Part shown: positions 1 through 6,777 of the stretch, piece after piece
Position numbering within the stretch: the first letter of the stretch is position 1
Layout of the letters: every line of letters begins with the position of its first letter
DNA from: Enterobacteriaceae bacterium UBA2655
GTDB taxonomy: Bacteria; Pseudomonadota; Gammaproteobacteria; Enterobacterales; Enterobacteriaceae
Length of the DNA: 13,129 nucleotides
Assembly (NCBI GenBank): GCA_002359495.1
Contig: DENB01000020.1
Span: 62,348 to 75,476, forward strand
Direction: 5' to 3'
Position numbers and translations under genes: made by a program
Notes under the pieces: generated by a model
Database searches by the model: none
Told to the model about the DNA's origin: nothing
Seen by the model: only the letters and a program-made list of their open reading frames with translations

Positions 1-22
1 CTACCAATTCCACCACCTCGGC
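1..22 (-). tRNA. leuU: tRNA-Leu(GAG), 5' end only (truncated by window edge)
   Basis: Read on the minus strand, the first 22 bases of the gene run GCCGAGGTGGTGGAATTGG then TAG. This is the acceptor 5' strand plus the D-arm start of an enterobacterial tRNA-Leu, including the A/G-rich D-loop entry. The anticodon lies outside the window. The GAG identity is inferred from the match to the remembered start of E. coli leuU and from its place directly downstream of secG, as in E. coli. The mature 5' end is position 22, 50 bp after the secG stop codon, so the tRNA may be co-transcribed with secG and processed by RNase P. A small inverted repeat (31-56) lies in that spacer. Confidence 0.85.
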
Positions 23-72
23 ACTTTTCAGACAGCGACCGGTAAACTGTCGCGTCGCAAGCATTGACGATG

Positions 73-405
73 TTACTGCGGAATATCGCTGCCCGGCGTT
101 GCCGGTTTAGCTGGCTGAGTCTGCTGAGACTGTGCCGGCGCAGTGAGATTTTCCCACTCGCTTCCTTTAGAAGTCTTGTTGCTGTTCAGGTTACCCAGAA
201 TCAAGCTGATGATGAAGAACAGCGTCGCCAGCACTGCGGTCATGCGAGTCATGAAATTGCCAGAACCCGTGGAACCGAACAGCGTTGCAGATGCGCCTGC
301 ACCGAATGAGGCTCCCATATCAGCGCCTTTACCTTGCTGAAGCATAATCAGACCGACAAGGCCGATTGCTACAATAAGGAAAACTACCAAAAGAGCTTCG
401 TACAT
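73..405 (-). CDS. secG: SecG, protein-export membrane subunit of the SecYEG translocon
   Basis: This 110-residue protein is the same length as E. coli SecG and very similar to it. SecG is the small inner-membrane subunit of SecYEG that assists SecA-driven protein export. The sequence shows a first membrane helix at about residues 2-20 (MYEALLVVFLIVAIGLVG). A conserved cytoplasmic loop follows with QQGKGADMGASFGAGAS, then a second helix at about 52-70. The C-terminal tail is hydrophilic and rich in Gln, Pro and Ala, ending SDIPQ. I chose the ATG at 405 because it matches the family start; the in-frame TTG at 411 adds only two residues. An AGGAAACGG ribosome-binding site lies upstream. The gene lies 217 bp downstream of glmM and just before the tRNA-Leu. 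The variable Gln/Pro tail is ordinary for the family. Confidence 0.97.
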   Translation of the reverse strand: MYEALLVVFLIVAIGLVGLIMLQQGKGADMGASFGAGASATLFGSTGSGNFMTRMTAVLATLFFIISLILGNLNSNKTSKGSEWENLTAPAQSQQTQPAKPATPGSDIPQ

Positions 406-497
406 AATCAACCGTTTCCTTGCACGATAACCGCACAGTTAAAGCTTCACCAGTATCGATGGAGAGTATCGTCATCACCCATCGGAAGCGGGTGTGA

Positions 498-526
498 ATA
501 CTAACCAAAGGCGTAAACCTCTGCAA
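498..526 (-). promoter_or_regulatory. Candidate sigma-70 promoter for secG
   Basis: Read on the minus strand, a TTGCAG -35 (521-526) and a TAGTAT -10 (498-503) are separated by 17 bases. Each hexamer is only a partial consensus match (3/6 and 4/6). The position, about 90 bp before the secG start in a 217-bp gap after glmM, makes it plausible. Nothing else in this gap looks coding. Confidence 0.3.
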
Positions 527-582
527 GCGCAATTTTCACCAGCGCGATCGATTGCGGAAAAAAACGCCATAGCGGTGATTTT

Positions 583-616
583 ACAGGCGGTTCGGCTAAA
601 AAACCGCGCCGCCTGT
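583..616 (-). repeat. Inverted repeat after glmM (possible 3'-end hairpin)
   Basis: ACAGGCGG at 583-590 is perfectly complementary to CCGCCTGT at 609-616, with an 18-base loop. It begins 7 bp beyond the glmM stop codon. On the minus strand the loop carries a run of six T, but the bases after the 8-bp stem are AAAATC, so this is not a canonical intrinsic terminator. It may be an mRNA-stabilising or weak termination hairpin, or a processing site between glmM and secG. Confidence 0.35.
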
Positions 617-622
617 CGCGAC

Positions 623-1957
623 TCAGACCGCTTTGACCGCATCCGCGATGCGATTCGCCAGCGCGGTGACCTGCGCCTCGTCTTCCCCTTCCACCATCAC
701 GCGAATCAGTGGCTCGGTGCCCGATTTACGCAGCAGCACGCGCCCGCGTCCCGCCAGCGTTCTTTCCACCTCGGCGGCCACCCCTTTAACCGCGTCGGTT
801 TGTAGCGGATCAGATTCGCCGCTGAAGCGGACGTTGACCAGCACCTGCGGCAGCAGCTTCATGCCGCTGCAGAGATCGTGCAGGCTCATATGGTTGCGTA
901 CCATCGCGGTAAGCACTTGCAAACCTGCGACGATGCCGTCGCCCGTAGTGGTTTTATCCAGCAGGATGACATGGCCGGAGTTCTCAGCGCCGAGACGCCA
1001 GCCCTTCTCCTGCATCTTTTCCAGCACGTAGCGATCGCCGACTTTGGCGCGCGCGAACGGAATGCCGAGCTGCTTCAGCGCCAGCTCCAGCCCCATATTG
1101 CTCATCAGCGTGCCGACGACGCCGCCGCGCAGCTGGCCCTGACGCAACCCTTCGCGAGCGATGATATAGAGAATTTGATCGCCGTCGACCTTGTTGCCTT
1201 CATGGTCAACCATCATGATGCGATCGCCGTCGCCGTCGTAAGCGAGGCCCAGGTCCGCTTTTTCATCCAGCACGCGCTGTTGCAGCAGGCGTAAATCGGT
1301 CGCGCCGCACGCTTTGTTGATGTTCATGCCGTCGGGCTGGGTAGCGATGGCGATAACGGTCGCTCCCAGTTCACGCAGCACGTTCGGCGCGATGTGATAA
1401 GTGGCGCCGTTCGCGCAGTCCACCACAATTTTCAGACCATTCAGGCTCAGTTCGCTCGGGAAAGTGCCTTTGCAAAATTCGATGTAGCGGCCCGCAGCGT
1501 CGACAATGCGGCTGGCACGTCCCAGCTCCGCCGACTCGACGCAGGTGATCGGCTTCTCCATTTCCCGCTCGATCGCCTCTTCCACTTCATCAGGCAGCTT
1601 GGTGCCTTCCGTGGAGAAGAATTTAATGCCGTTATCGTCGAAAGGGTTATGCGACGCGGAGATCACGATGCCCGCTTCGGCGCGAAAGGTGCGCGTCAGG
1701 TAGGCGATCGCGGGCGTCGGCATCGGTCCGGTAAAGGCGGCGGTAAGACCGGCTGCGGCCAGGCCCGCCTCCAGCGCGGATTCCAGCATATAGCCGGAGA
1801 TACGGGTATCTTTGCCGATAATGATTTTTTTCGAACCGTGACGCGCCAGCACTTTGCCCGCCGCCCAGCCCAGCTTCAGCACAAAATCAGGGGTGATTGG
1901 GGCTTCGCCCACTTTGCCGCGAATACCGTCTGTGCCGAAATATTTACGATTACTCAC
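623..1957 (-). CDS. glmM: Phosphoglucosamine mutase GlmM
   Basis: This cytoplasmic enzyme converts glucosamine-6-phosphate to glucosamine-1-phosphate, the step before GlmU in UDP-GlcNAc synthesis for peptidoglycan and lipopolysaccharide. The protein has 444 residues, against about 445 in E. coli. It belongs to the alpha-D-phosphohexomutase family. The catalytic phosphoserine loop ISASHNP puts the active Ser at residue 102. The Mg-binding loop DGDGDR is at 241-246, the sugar-binding GAENSGH at 323-329 and the phosphate-binding [11 protein letters not shown] at 410-420. All key residues are intact. The start is a GTG at 1957, preceded at 7 bases by an AAGGA site embedded in the last codons of folP. 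The two genes lie 4 bp apart, so translation is probably coupled. folP-glmM is the conserved enterobacterial arrangement. Confidence 0.98.
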   Translation of the reverse strand: MSNRKYFGTDGIRGKVGEAPITPDFVLKLGWAAGKVLARHGSKKIIIGKDTRISGYMLESALEAGLAAAGLTAAFTGPMPTPAIAYLTRTFRAEAGIVISASHNPFDDNGIKFFSTEGTKLPDEVEEAIEREMEKPITCVESAELGRASRIVDAAGRYIEFCKGTFPSELSLNGLKIVVDCANGATYHIAPNVLRELGATVIAIATQPDGMNINKACGATDLRLLQQRVLDEKADLGLAYDGDGDRIMMVDHEGNKVDGDQILYIIAREGLRQGQLRGGVVGTLMSNMGLELALKQLGIPFARAKVGDRYVLEKMQEKGWRLGAENSGHVILLDKTTTGDGIVAGLQVLTAMVRNHMSLHDLCSGMKLLPQVLVNVRFSGESDPLQTDAVKGVAAEVERTLAGRGRVLLRKSGTEPLIRVMVEGEDEAQVTALANRIADAVKAV

Positions 1958-1961
1958 TTAG

Positions 1962-2795
1962 TTATCCTTTTGCTCTCCGTGTCGCTTCGACGACTCGCAT
2001 CGCTTCGACCGTTTCTTTTACGTCATGCACACGAATAATCTGCGCCCCTTGCATGGCGGCGATCACCGCGCAGGTCAGGCTGCCGGTTAAGCGCTGCGAA
2101 GGACCGACGTTTAACAGCTGCCCAATCATCGACTTACGTGACATGCCCACCAGCAGCGGCAGACCGAAATGGTGAAAATTAGCCAGATGGGCCAGCAGCG
2201 CATAGTTGTGGTTAAGATTCTTACCGAAACCAAAGCCGGGGTCGAGCAGCAGTTGCTGTTTTTTCATGCCGGCCGCTTCGCAACGGGCGATCTGTTGAGT
2301 GAAGTAAGCGTCCACTTCGCTGACGACATCCCGGTACGTCGGCGCCTGCTGCATGGTGCGCGGGTCGCCCTGCATGTGCATCAGGCAGACTGGCAGCTGT
2401 GTCGCTGCCGCGGCTTCCAGCGCGCCCGGTTCGGAAAGGGAACGGATGTCGTTGATGATGTGAGCGCCCGCTCGCGCCGCTTCCCTGATCACTTCCGCTT
2501 TGGAGGTATCGACGGAGATCCAGACCTCGAAACGCTGCGCGATAGCTTCCACGACAGGGATGACGCGCTCTAACTCCTGCTCCACGCTAACTTCATCCGC
2601 GCCGGGCCGCGTCGACTCTCCGCCTACGTCGATGATAGTGGCGCCGGCATTCACCATATCATTGGTATGCGTCAGCGCATCCACCAGCGAGTTATGCTTA
2701 CCGCCGTCAGAGAAAGAGTCGGGGGTCACGTTAAGAATTCCCATAACGTGCGGAAAAGAGAGATCGAGATGGGAATCATGAGCATATAGCTTCAT
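1962..2795 (-). CDS. folP: Dihydropteroate synthase FolP
   Basis: This cytoplasmic folate enzyme joins 6-hydroxymethyl-7,8-dihydropterin diphosphate to p-aminobenzoate, and is the target of sulfonamides. The 277-residue protein is close to the E. coli length of 282 and shows the TIM-barrel signature motifs. These are NVTPDSFSDGG at 22-32, DVGGESTRPGA at 56-66, NDI at 115-117, the pterin-site DPGFGFGK at 185-192, SRKS at 219-222 and RVHDV at 255-259. Phe28, Thr62 and Pro64, positions where resistance changes are known, have the ordinary sensitive-type residues. The ATG at 2795 has a strong AAGGGGA ribosome-binding site. The gene lies 86 bp after ftsH, and a terminator hairpin fills much of that gap. 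It is followed at once by glmM. Confidence 0.98.
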   Translation of the reverse strand: MKLYAHDSHLDLSFPHVMGILNVTPDSFSDGGKHNSLVDALTHTNDMVNAGATIIDVGGESTRPGADEVSVEQELERVIPVVEAIAQRFEVWISVDTSKAEVIREAARAGAHIINDIRSLSEPGALEAAAATQLPVCLMHMQGDPRTMQQAPTYRDVVSEVDAYFTQQIARCEAAGMKKQQLLLDPGFGFGKNLNHNYALLAHLANFHHFGLPLLVGMSRKSMIGQLLNVGPSQRLTGSLTCAVIAAMQGAQIIRVHDVKETVEAMRVVEATRRAKG

Positions 2796-2834
2796 GGCGA
2801 GAGTCCCCTTACAAAAGCACTAAAAAATGAATGT

Positions 2835-2861
2835 AAAAAACCCCGGACCAGCCGGGGTTTT
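2835..2861 (-). terminator. Intrinsic terminator after ftsH
   Basis: A perfect 10-bp stem (AAAACCCCGG at 2837-2846 with CCGGGGTTTT at 2852-2861) has a 5-base loop. On the minus strand it continues into a run of T. It begins 20 bp past the ftsH stop. The A/T flanks on both sides make it potentially bidirectional. Only 39 bp separate it from the folP start. Confidence 0.9.
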
Positions 2862-2881
2862 GTTCTGGCGTGTGGATCGCC

Positions 2882-4825
2882 TTATTTGTCGAGCTGCTCG
2901 AACATGGTATTACCCGGGTTCGGCGTACGCGGCTCATCAACCGGACGCGGCGCCTTCGGCGTACCGCTGTTGTCCGAGTTGCTGTTGCTGCTGCCAGCGT
3001 CATCCCAACCGGCCGGCGGACGCACTTCGCGGCGCGCCATCAGGTCGTCGATTTGCGGCGCATCGATGGTTTCATACTTCATCAGCGCATCTTTCATCGC
3101 GTGAAGAATGTCCATGTTCTCGTTCAGAATACGGCGAGCGCGCTGGTAGTTGCTGTCGATCAGATGCTTCACTTCCTGGTCGATAATGCGCGCCGTTTCG
3201 TCAGACATATGTTTCGCCTTGGCGACGGAACGTCCTAAGAAAACTTCGCCCTCTTCTTCCGCATACAGCAACGGTCCCAGTTTTTCCGAGAAGCCCCACT
3301 GCGTCACCATGTTGCGCGCCAGGTTAGTGGCCACTTTAATGTCGTTGGAGGCGCCGGTAGAAACATGCTCTGAACCGTAAATGATCTCTTCCGCCAAACG
3401 GCCGCCGTAGAGCGTCGAGATCTGGCTTTCCAGCTTCTGACGGCTGGCGCTGATCGCATCTCCTTCCGGCAGGAAGAAAGTCACGCCGAGCGCGCGGCCG
3501 CGCGGGATAATCGTCACTTTGTGAACCGGATCGTGTTCCGGCACAAGGCGGCCGATAATCGCATGGCCCGCTTCGTGGTAGGCGGTCGACTCTTTCTGCG
3601 CTTCGGTCATTACCATGGAGCGACGTTCCGCGCCCATCATGATTTTGTCCTTCGCCTTCTCGAACTCAACCATGGAAACCACGCGTTTGTTGCCGCGCGC
3701 CGCAAACAGCGCGGCTTCGTTCACCAGGTTAGCGAGGTCGGCGCCGGAGAAGCCCGGCGTACCGCGCGCGATAATCGCCGCATCGATATCTGTCGCCAGC
3801 GGCACGCGGCGCATATGCACTTTCAGAATCTGCTCACGTCCGCGTACGTCCGGCAAACCAACCACTACCTGGCGGTCGAAACGACCTGGACGCAGCAGCG
3901 CCGGGTCAAGCACGTCAGGGCGGTTAGTCGCCGCGATAACGATGATGCCCTCGTTGCCTTCGAAGCCGTCCATCTCAACCAGCATCTGGTTTAGGGTCTG
4001 CTCACGTTCGTCGTGGCCGCCGCCTAAACCGGCGCCGCGCTGACGGCCTACCGCATCGATCTCATCGATAAAGATGATGCAGGGAGCGGCTTTCTTCGCC
4101 TGTTCGAACATGTCGCGCACACGGGATGCGCCGACGCCGACGAACATTTCCACGAAGTCGGAGCCCGAAATAGTGAAGAACGGCACTTTCGCTTCGCCGG
4201 CGATCGCTTTCGCCAGCAGGGTTTTACCGGTGCCCGGCGGTCCCACCATCAGCACGCCTTTAGGGATCTTGCCGCCCAGTTTCTGGAAGCGGCTCGGCTC
4301 GCGCAGATATTCAACCAGCTCGCCGACTTCTTCTTTCGCTTCGTCACAGCCTGCGACATCGGCAAAGGTGGTTTTGATCTGATCTTCCGTCAGCATGCGG
4401 GCCTTGCTCTTGCCGAAGGACATCGCGCCCTTGCCGCCGCCGCCTTGCATCTGCCGCATAAAGAAGATCCAGACGCCAATCAGCAGCAGCATCGGGAACC
4501 AGGAGATAAAGATCGACGCCAGCAGGCTCGGCTCTTCCGGCGGTTCGCCAACCACTTTGACGTTTTTAGTCAGCAGGTTATCGAGTAACTTGGGATCGTT
4601 GACAGGAATATAGGTCGTGTATTTATTACTGTCTTTTTTGGTAACGTTAATCTCACGCCCGTTAATACGTGCCTCGCGGACCTGATCCTGGTTCACTTCC
4701 GACAGGAAGGTTGAATAATCAACCCTACGGCCATTCGACTCGCTGGGCCCAAAGCTCTGGAATACCGACATCAGCACGACCGCGATGACTAACCAGAGAA
4801 TCAGGTTTTTCGCCATGTCACTCAA
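2882..4825 (-). CDS. ftsH: ATP-dependent zinc metalloprotease FtsH
   Basis: FtsH is a hexameric inner-membrane AAA+ protease. It degrades damaged membrane proteins and regulators such as sigma-32 and LpxC. The protein has 647 residues from the TTG at 4825, or 644 from the ATG at 4816, and 644 is the E. coli length. Numbering from the TTG, membrane helices lie at about 8-25 and 102-123, flanking a periplasmic domain. Walker A GPPGTGKT is at 195-202, the FVGVG pore loop at 228-232, Walker B IIFIDEID at 250-257 and the second region of homology RPGRFDR at 312-318. The zinc motif HEAGH is at 417-421. A polar tail rich in Ser, Asn and Pro ends the protein. The only good ribosome-binding site, GAGG, lies 8 bases from the TTG but 17 from the ATG, so I prefer the TTG. 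rlmE lies 46 bp upstream, and the pair forms an operon behind a heat-shock promoter. Confidence 0.97.
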   Translation of the reverse strand: MSDMAKNLILWLVIAVVLMSVFQSFGPSESNGRRVDYSTFLSEVNQDQVREARINGREINVTKKDSNKYTTYIPVNDPKLLDNLLTKNVKVVGEPPEEPSLLASIFISWFPMLLLIGVWIFFMRQMQGGGGKGAMSFGKSKARMLTEDQIKTTFADVAGCDEAKEEVGELVEYLREPSRFQKLGGKIPKGVLMVGPPGTGKTLLAKAIAGEAKVPFFTISGSDFVEMFVGVGASRVRDMFEQAKKAAPCIIFIDEIDAVGRQRGAGLGGGHDEREQTLNQMLVEMDGFEGNEGIIVIAATNRPDVLDPALLRPGRFDRQVVVGLPDVRGREQILKVHMRRVPLATDIDAAIIARGTPGFSGADLANLVNEAALFAARGNKRVVSMVEFEKAKDKIMMGAERRSMVMTEAQKESTAYHEAGHAIIGRLVPEHDPVHKVTIIPRGRALGVTFFLPEGDAISASRQKLESQISTLYGGRLAEEIIYGSEHVSTGASNDIKVATNLARNMVTQWGFSEKLGPLLYAEEEGEVFLGRSVAKAKHMSDETARIIDQEVKHLIDSNYQRARRILNENMDILHAMKDALMKYETIDAPQIDDLMARREVRPPAGWDDAGSSNSNSDNSGTPKAPRPVDEPRTPNPGNTMFEQLDK

Positions 4826-4833
4826 GGGATTAA

Positions 4834-4837
4834 CCTC
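4834..4837 (-). promoter_or_regulatory. Ribosome-binding site deciding the ftsH start
   Basis: On the minus strand the sequence TGAGGTTA holds a GAGG core. It lies 8 bases before the TTG at 4825 and 17 bases before the ATG at 4816. The spacing favours the TTG start, although the shorter ATG product is the form usually listed for E. coli. Confidence 0.55.
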
Positions 4838-4871
4838 ATATTACAACTGTGTTAACAGACAGCGTAGGGTA

Positions 4872-5501
4872 CTATAGTTTGCGCCCTGTCGCTACAATGT
4901 ACACTTCGCGCGAACGTGATCGCGAAGCGTCCGGCTTACGAATTTTCACTTTCGTAAACAGGGAGCGAATTTCCCGGAGGTATTCATCGAAGCCATCTCC
5001 CTGAAACACTTTCACCACAAAACTGCCGCCTGGTGCAAGGATATCCCGACACATTTCCAGCGCCAATTCTACCAAATACATCGACCGGGGAATATCTACG
5101 GCAGGTGTACCGCTCATGTTGGGCGCCATATCTGACATCACAACCTGAACTTTTTCGTCGCCGACACGCTCAAGCAACGCATTGATTACCGATTCTTCAC
5201 GAAAATCGCCCTGAAGGAAATCGACACCAACAATCGGATCCATCGGTAAAATATCACAAGCGATAATGCGTCCGCGCGATCCGATCTGCTGCACAACATA
5301 CTGCGACCAGCCGCCGGGCGCTGCGCCCAGATCTACCACGGTCATGCCGGGCTTGAAAAGCTTGTCGCCCTGCTGTATCTCGTCAAGTTTAAACCAGGCG
5401 CGCGAACGCAACCCTTTCTTCTGTGCCTGTTGCACATATTTATCGCTAAAGTGTTCCTGAAGCCAGCGGCTTGAACTGGCCGAACGCTTTTTACCCGTCA
5501 T
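4872..5501 (-). CDS. rlmE: 23S rRNA (uridine-2552-2'-O)-methyltransferase RlmE (FtsJ/RrmJ)
   Basis: This SAM-dependent enzyme methylates the 2'-O of U2552 in the A loop of 23S rRNA on the assembling large ribosomal subunit. The protein has 209 residues, exactly the E. coli length. The SAM-binding motif I reads [14 protein letters not shown] (about 55-68). The K-D-K-E catalytic tetrad is intact at Lys38, Asp124, Lys164 and Glu199, with the motifs SDMAPNMSG and [10 protein letters not shown] around it. The ATG at 5501 ([10 protein letters not shown]) matches the family start. A longer open frame to 5540 adds 13 residues with no family support. A modest GGA ribosome-binding site precedes the start. 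The gene is first in an operon with ftsH, and a sigma-32 promoter match lies about 76 bp upstream. Confidence 0.97.
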   Translation of the reverse strand: MTGKKRSASSSRWLQEHFSDKYVQQAQKKGLRSRAWFKLDEIQQGDKLFKPGMTVVDLGAAPGGWSQYVVQQIGSRGRIIACDILPMDPIVGVDFLQGDFREESVINALLERVGDEKVQVVMSDMAPNMSGTPAVDIPRSMYLVELALEMCRDILAPGGSFVVKVFQGDGFDEYLREIRSLFTKVKIRKPDASRSRSREVYIVATGRKL

Positions 5502-5576
5502 AATTTTTCCAACTAAATCTTCATCGTAGCGATAAATCATTACGCAATGGGCGCTGTTGATTTGGTGATATACCCG

Positions 5577-5605
5577 AGATGGCGGTAGAATGACCCGTTT
5601 TCAAT
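5577..5605 (-). promoter_or_regulatory. Sigma-32 heat-shock promoter for rlmE-ftsH
   Basis: On the minus strand the -35 element ATTGAAA (5599-5605) matches the sigma-32 consensus CTTGAAA at 6 of 7 bases. The -10 element CGCCATCT (5577-5584) matches CCCCATNT at every specified base but one. The spacer is 14 bases, within the sigma-32 range. Transcription would start near 5570, giving a leader of about 70 bases before rlmE. The E. coli rlmE-ftsH operon is known to be heat-shock regulated, which supports the call. Confidence 0.75.
5586..5591 (+). promoter_or_regulatory. Candidate sigma-70 -10 element for yhbY
   Basis: TAGAAT matches TATAAT at 5 of 6 bases and lies about 36 bp before the yhbY start. 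No good -35 hexamer is seen at 16-18 bases; TGGTGA is the closest. It sits within the sigma-32 promoter of the opposite strand, between its -10 and -35, so polymerase binding at the two would be mutually exclusive. Confidence 0.4.
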
Positions 5606-5627
5606 CCCAAAGTAAGCAAAAAATACG

Positions 5628-5921
5628 ATGAATCTGAGTACCAAACAAAAACAGCACCTGAAAGGCCTCGCCCATCCGCTCAAGCCTGTCGTCATGCTGG
5701 GCAACAACGGCCTGACCGAAGGGGTGCTGGCCGAGATCGAGCATGCGCTTGAACACCACGAGCTAATCAAGGTAAAAATCGCCACCGAGGATCGTGAAAC
5801 CCGGCAACTGGTGGTCGAGGCTATTCTGCGCGAAACCAAGGCCTGCAACGTTCAGGTCATCGGTAAGACGCTGGTGCTGTATCGCCCTTCAAAGGAGAGC
5901 AAGATTTCTCTGCCGCGTTAA
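5628..5921 (+). CDS. yhbY: Ribosome assembly RNA-binding protein YhbY (CRM domain)
   Basis: This 97-residue protein matches E. coli YhbY in length and sequence. It is a single-domain CRM (CRS1-YhbY) RNA-binding protein that associates with pre-50S ribosomal particles. The whole chain is the CRM fold, with the RNA-contacting GxxG loop as GNNG at residues 25-28, followed by the conserved GLTEGVLAEI helix. A basic start (MNLSTKQKQHLKGLAH) fits RNA binding. The ATG at 5628 is the family start; its ribosome-binding site is weak (TAAG, 12 bases upstream). The gene is divergent from rlmE, another large-subunit assembly factor, with the two promoters overlapping, and convergent with greA. Confidence 0.95.
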   Translation: MNLSTKQKQHLKGLAHPLKPVVMLGNNGLTEGVLAEIEHALEHHELIKVKIATEDRETRQLVVEAILRETKACNVQVIGKTLVLYRPSKESKISLPR

Positions 5922-5934
5922 GCGCAGGAGGAGA

Positions 5935-5974
5935 TGCCGGACTCCGGGCAGAGAAAGTGCCATGCTCCAGCATG
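5935..5974. repeat. Two small hairpins between yhbY and its terminator
   Basis: A 16-base segment, TGCCGGACTCCGGGCA at 5935-5950, can fold as a short stem with one bulge and a 3-base loop. It is followed by CATGCT-CC-AGCATG at 5961-5974, a perfect 6-bp inverted repeat with a 2-base loop. They stand directly before the terminator hairpin, so the yhbY 3' UTR would end in three consecutive hairpins. No function is assigned. Confidence 0.4.
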
Positions 5975-5978
5975 GGTT

Positions 5979-6002
5979 AAAAGGCCGCTGCGCGGCCTTT
6001 TT
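5979..6002 (+). terminator. Bidirectional intrinsic terminator between yhbY and greA
   Basis: A perfect 10-bp stem, AAAAGGCCGC (5979-5988) with GCGGCCTTTT (5992-6001), closes on a 3-base TGC loop and is followed by further T. On the minus strand the same stem also ends in four T, so it can serve the convergent greA, whose stop is 48 bp away. Confidence 0.92.
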
Positions 6003-6049
6003 CCTTTCTTTACAATATGAATCCACGCATTTCAAAGCGTAGCAATATC

Positions 6050-6526
6050 TTAAAGGTATTCCACCTTCAAAATTTCATATTCGACGTCGCCGCCGGGGGT
6101 TTTAATGATGGTGACATCGTCAACCTCTTTCCCCACCAGCCCTCGCGCCATCGGCGAGTTCACAGAAATCAGATTTTGTTTAAAATCCGCTTCGTCGTCG
6201 CCCACGATGCGATAGGTCGCTTCTTCGTCCGTTTCGGTATTCAGCACCGTCACGGTGGCGCCGAAAATCACGCGGCCGGTTTTCGGCATTTTCGTGACGT
6301 CGATCACCTGCGCATTCGACAGCTTGGCCTCGATCTCCTGAATGCGCCCTTCGCAAAAGCCCTGCTCTTCGCGCGCGGCGTGGTACTCGGCGTTCTCTTT
6401 TAAGTCGCCGTGCTCGCGAGCTTCCGCAATAGAAGCGATGATGCGCGGACGCCTTACATTTTTCAGCTCATGAAGTTCTTCACGCAGCTTCTCTGCGCCC
6501 CTTAACGTCATGGGAATCTGATTCAT
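6050..6526 (-). CDS. greA: Transcription elongation factor GreA
   Basis: GreA inserts its coiled coil into the secondary channel of RNA polymerase and stimulates cleavage of backtracked RNA. The protein has 158 residues, identical in length to E. coli GreA. The N-terminal antiparallel coiled coil spans about residues 8-75. Its tip carries the essential acidic residues Asp41 and Glu44 within [18 protein letters not shown]. The C-terminal FKBP-like domain holds [25 protein letters not shown] and ends FEYILKVEYL-like (here YEILKVEYL). The ATG at 6526 has a strong GAGGAG ribosome-binding site 5 bases away. The gene is transcribed alone, diverges from dacB, and has a long leader of about 150 bases that may carry an attenuator. 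Confidence 0.98.
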   Translation of the reverse strand: MNQIPMTLRGAEKLREELHELKNVRRPRIIASIAEAREHGDLKENAEYHAAREEQGFCEGRIQEIEAKLSNAQVIDVTKMPKTGRVIFGATVTVLNTETDEEATYRIVGDDEADFKQNLISVNSPMARGLVGKEVDDVTIIKTPGGDVEYEILKVEYL

Positions 6527-6531
6527 TTTAA

Positions 6532-6677
6532 CTCCTCGTCATCTGTCCTGTTTAAAACGGCGTCATCCTGACCGGTGACTGCAGAAAAAAGCGTTCTGCG
6601 ACGCGTTACCCCGTTTTGCAAACAAAAGCATCCTGACCCGGAGAAGGTTCCAGGCCAGGAATGGGTTTTGCAATTTG
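6532..6677 (-). promoter_or_regulatory. greA leader with candidate attenuator (GraL-like)
   Basis: The predicted greA transcript has about 150 untranslated bases. Inside it, on the minus strand, GCGT-CGCAGA-ACGC (6591-6604) forms a short hairpin followed at once by six T (6585-6590), resembling a weak terminator. An alternative hairpin, GCAGAA/TTCTGC (6581-6599), overlaps it. In E. coli the greA leader gives rise to terminated short RNAs called GraL, and this leader occupies the equivalent place. The stem is only 4 bp, so the call is tentative. A terminated RNA would be about 90 bases long. Confidence 0.35.
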
Positions 6678-6683
6678 ATACGT

Positions 6684-6712
6684 ATTTTACCGCAGAGTTC
6701 CCTGTGGGTCAT
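6684..6712 (-). promoter_or_regulatory. Sigma-70 promoter for greA
   Basis: On the minus strand a -35 ATGACC (6707-6712, 4/6 match) and a -10 TAAAAT (6684-6689, 5/6 match) are spaced by 17 bases. The predicted start is near 6677, about 150 bases before the greA ATG. Confidence 0.55.
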
Positions 6713-6714
6713 CG

Positions 6715-6744
6715 TTTACTTTGCACCGCTATGGGACGTAGTAT
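6715..6744 (+). promoter_or_regulatory. Candidate sigma-70 promoter for dacB-basR-basS
   Basis: TTTACT (6715-6720, 4/6) and TAGTAT (6739-6744, 4/6) are separated by 18 bases and lie 33 bp before the dacB start. It is back to back with the greA promoter, whose -35 lies only 2 bp away. The match is modest. Confidence 0.35.
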
Positions 6745-6777
6745 TGACGGCTTCATCCTGCCAGTTACCGCGAGATT

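Noticed and set aside
583..616. Canonical terminator after glmM
   Set aside because: The 8-bp stem is real, but the T run lies in its loop rather than after it, so I kept it only as an inverted repeat.
2169..2795. A sulfonamide-resistance-type folP
   Set aside because: Phe28, Thr62 and Pro64 carry the ordinary sensitive-type residues and there is no insertion near these loops.
5502..5540. N-terminal extension of rlmE by 13 residues ([13 protein letters not shown])
   Set aside because: The family starts at [10 protein letters not shown] (5501), which gives the exact 209-residue length and places all four catalytic residues correctly.
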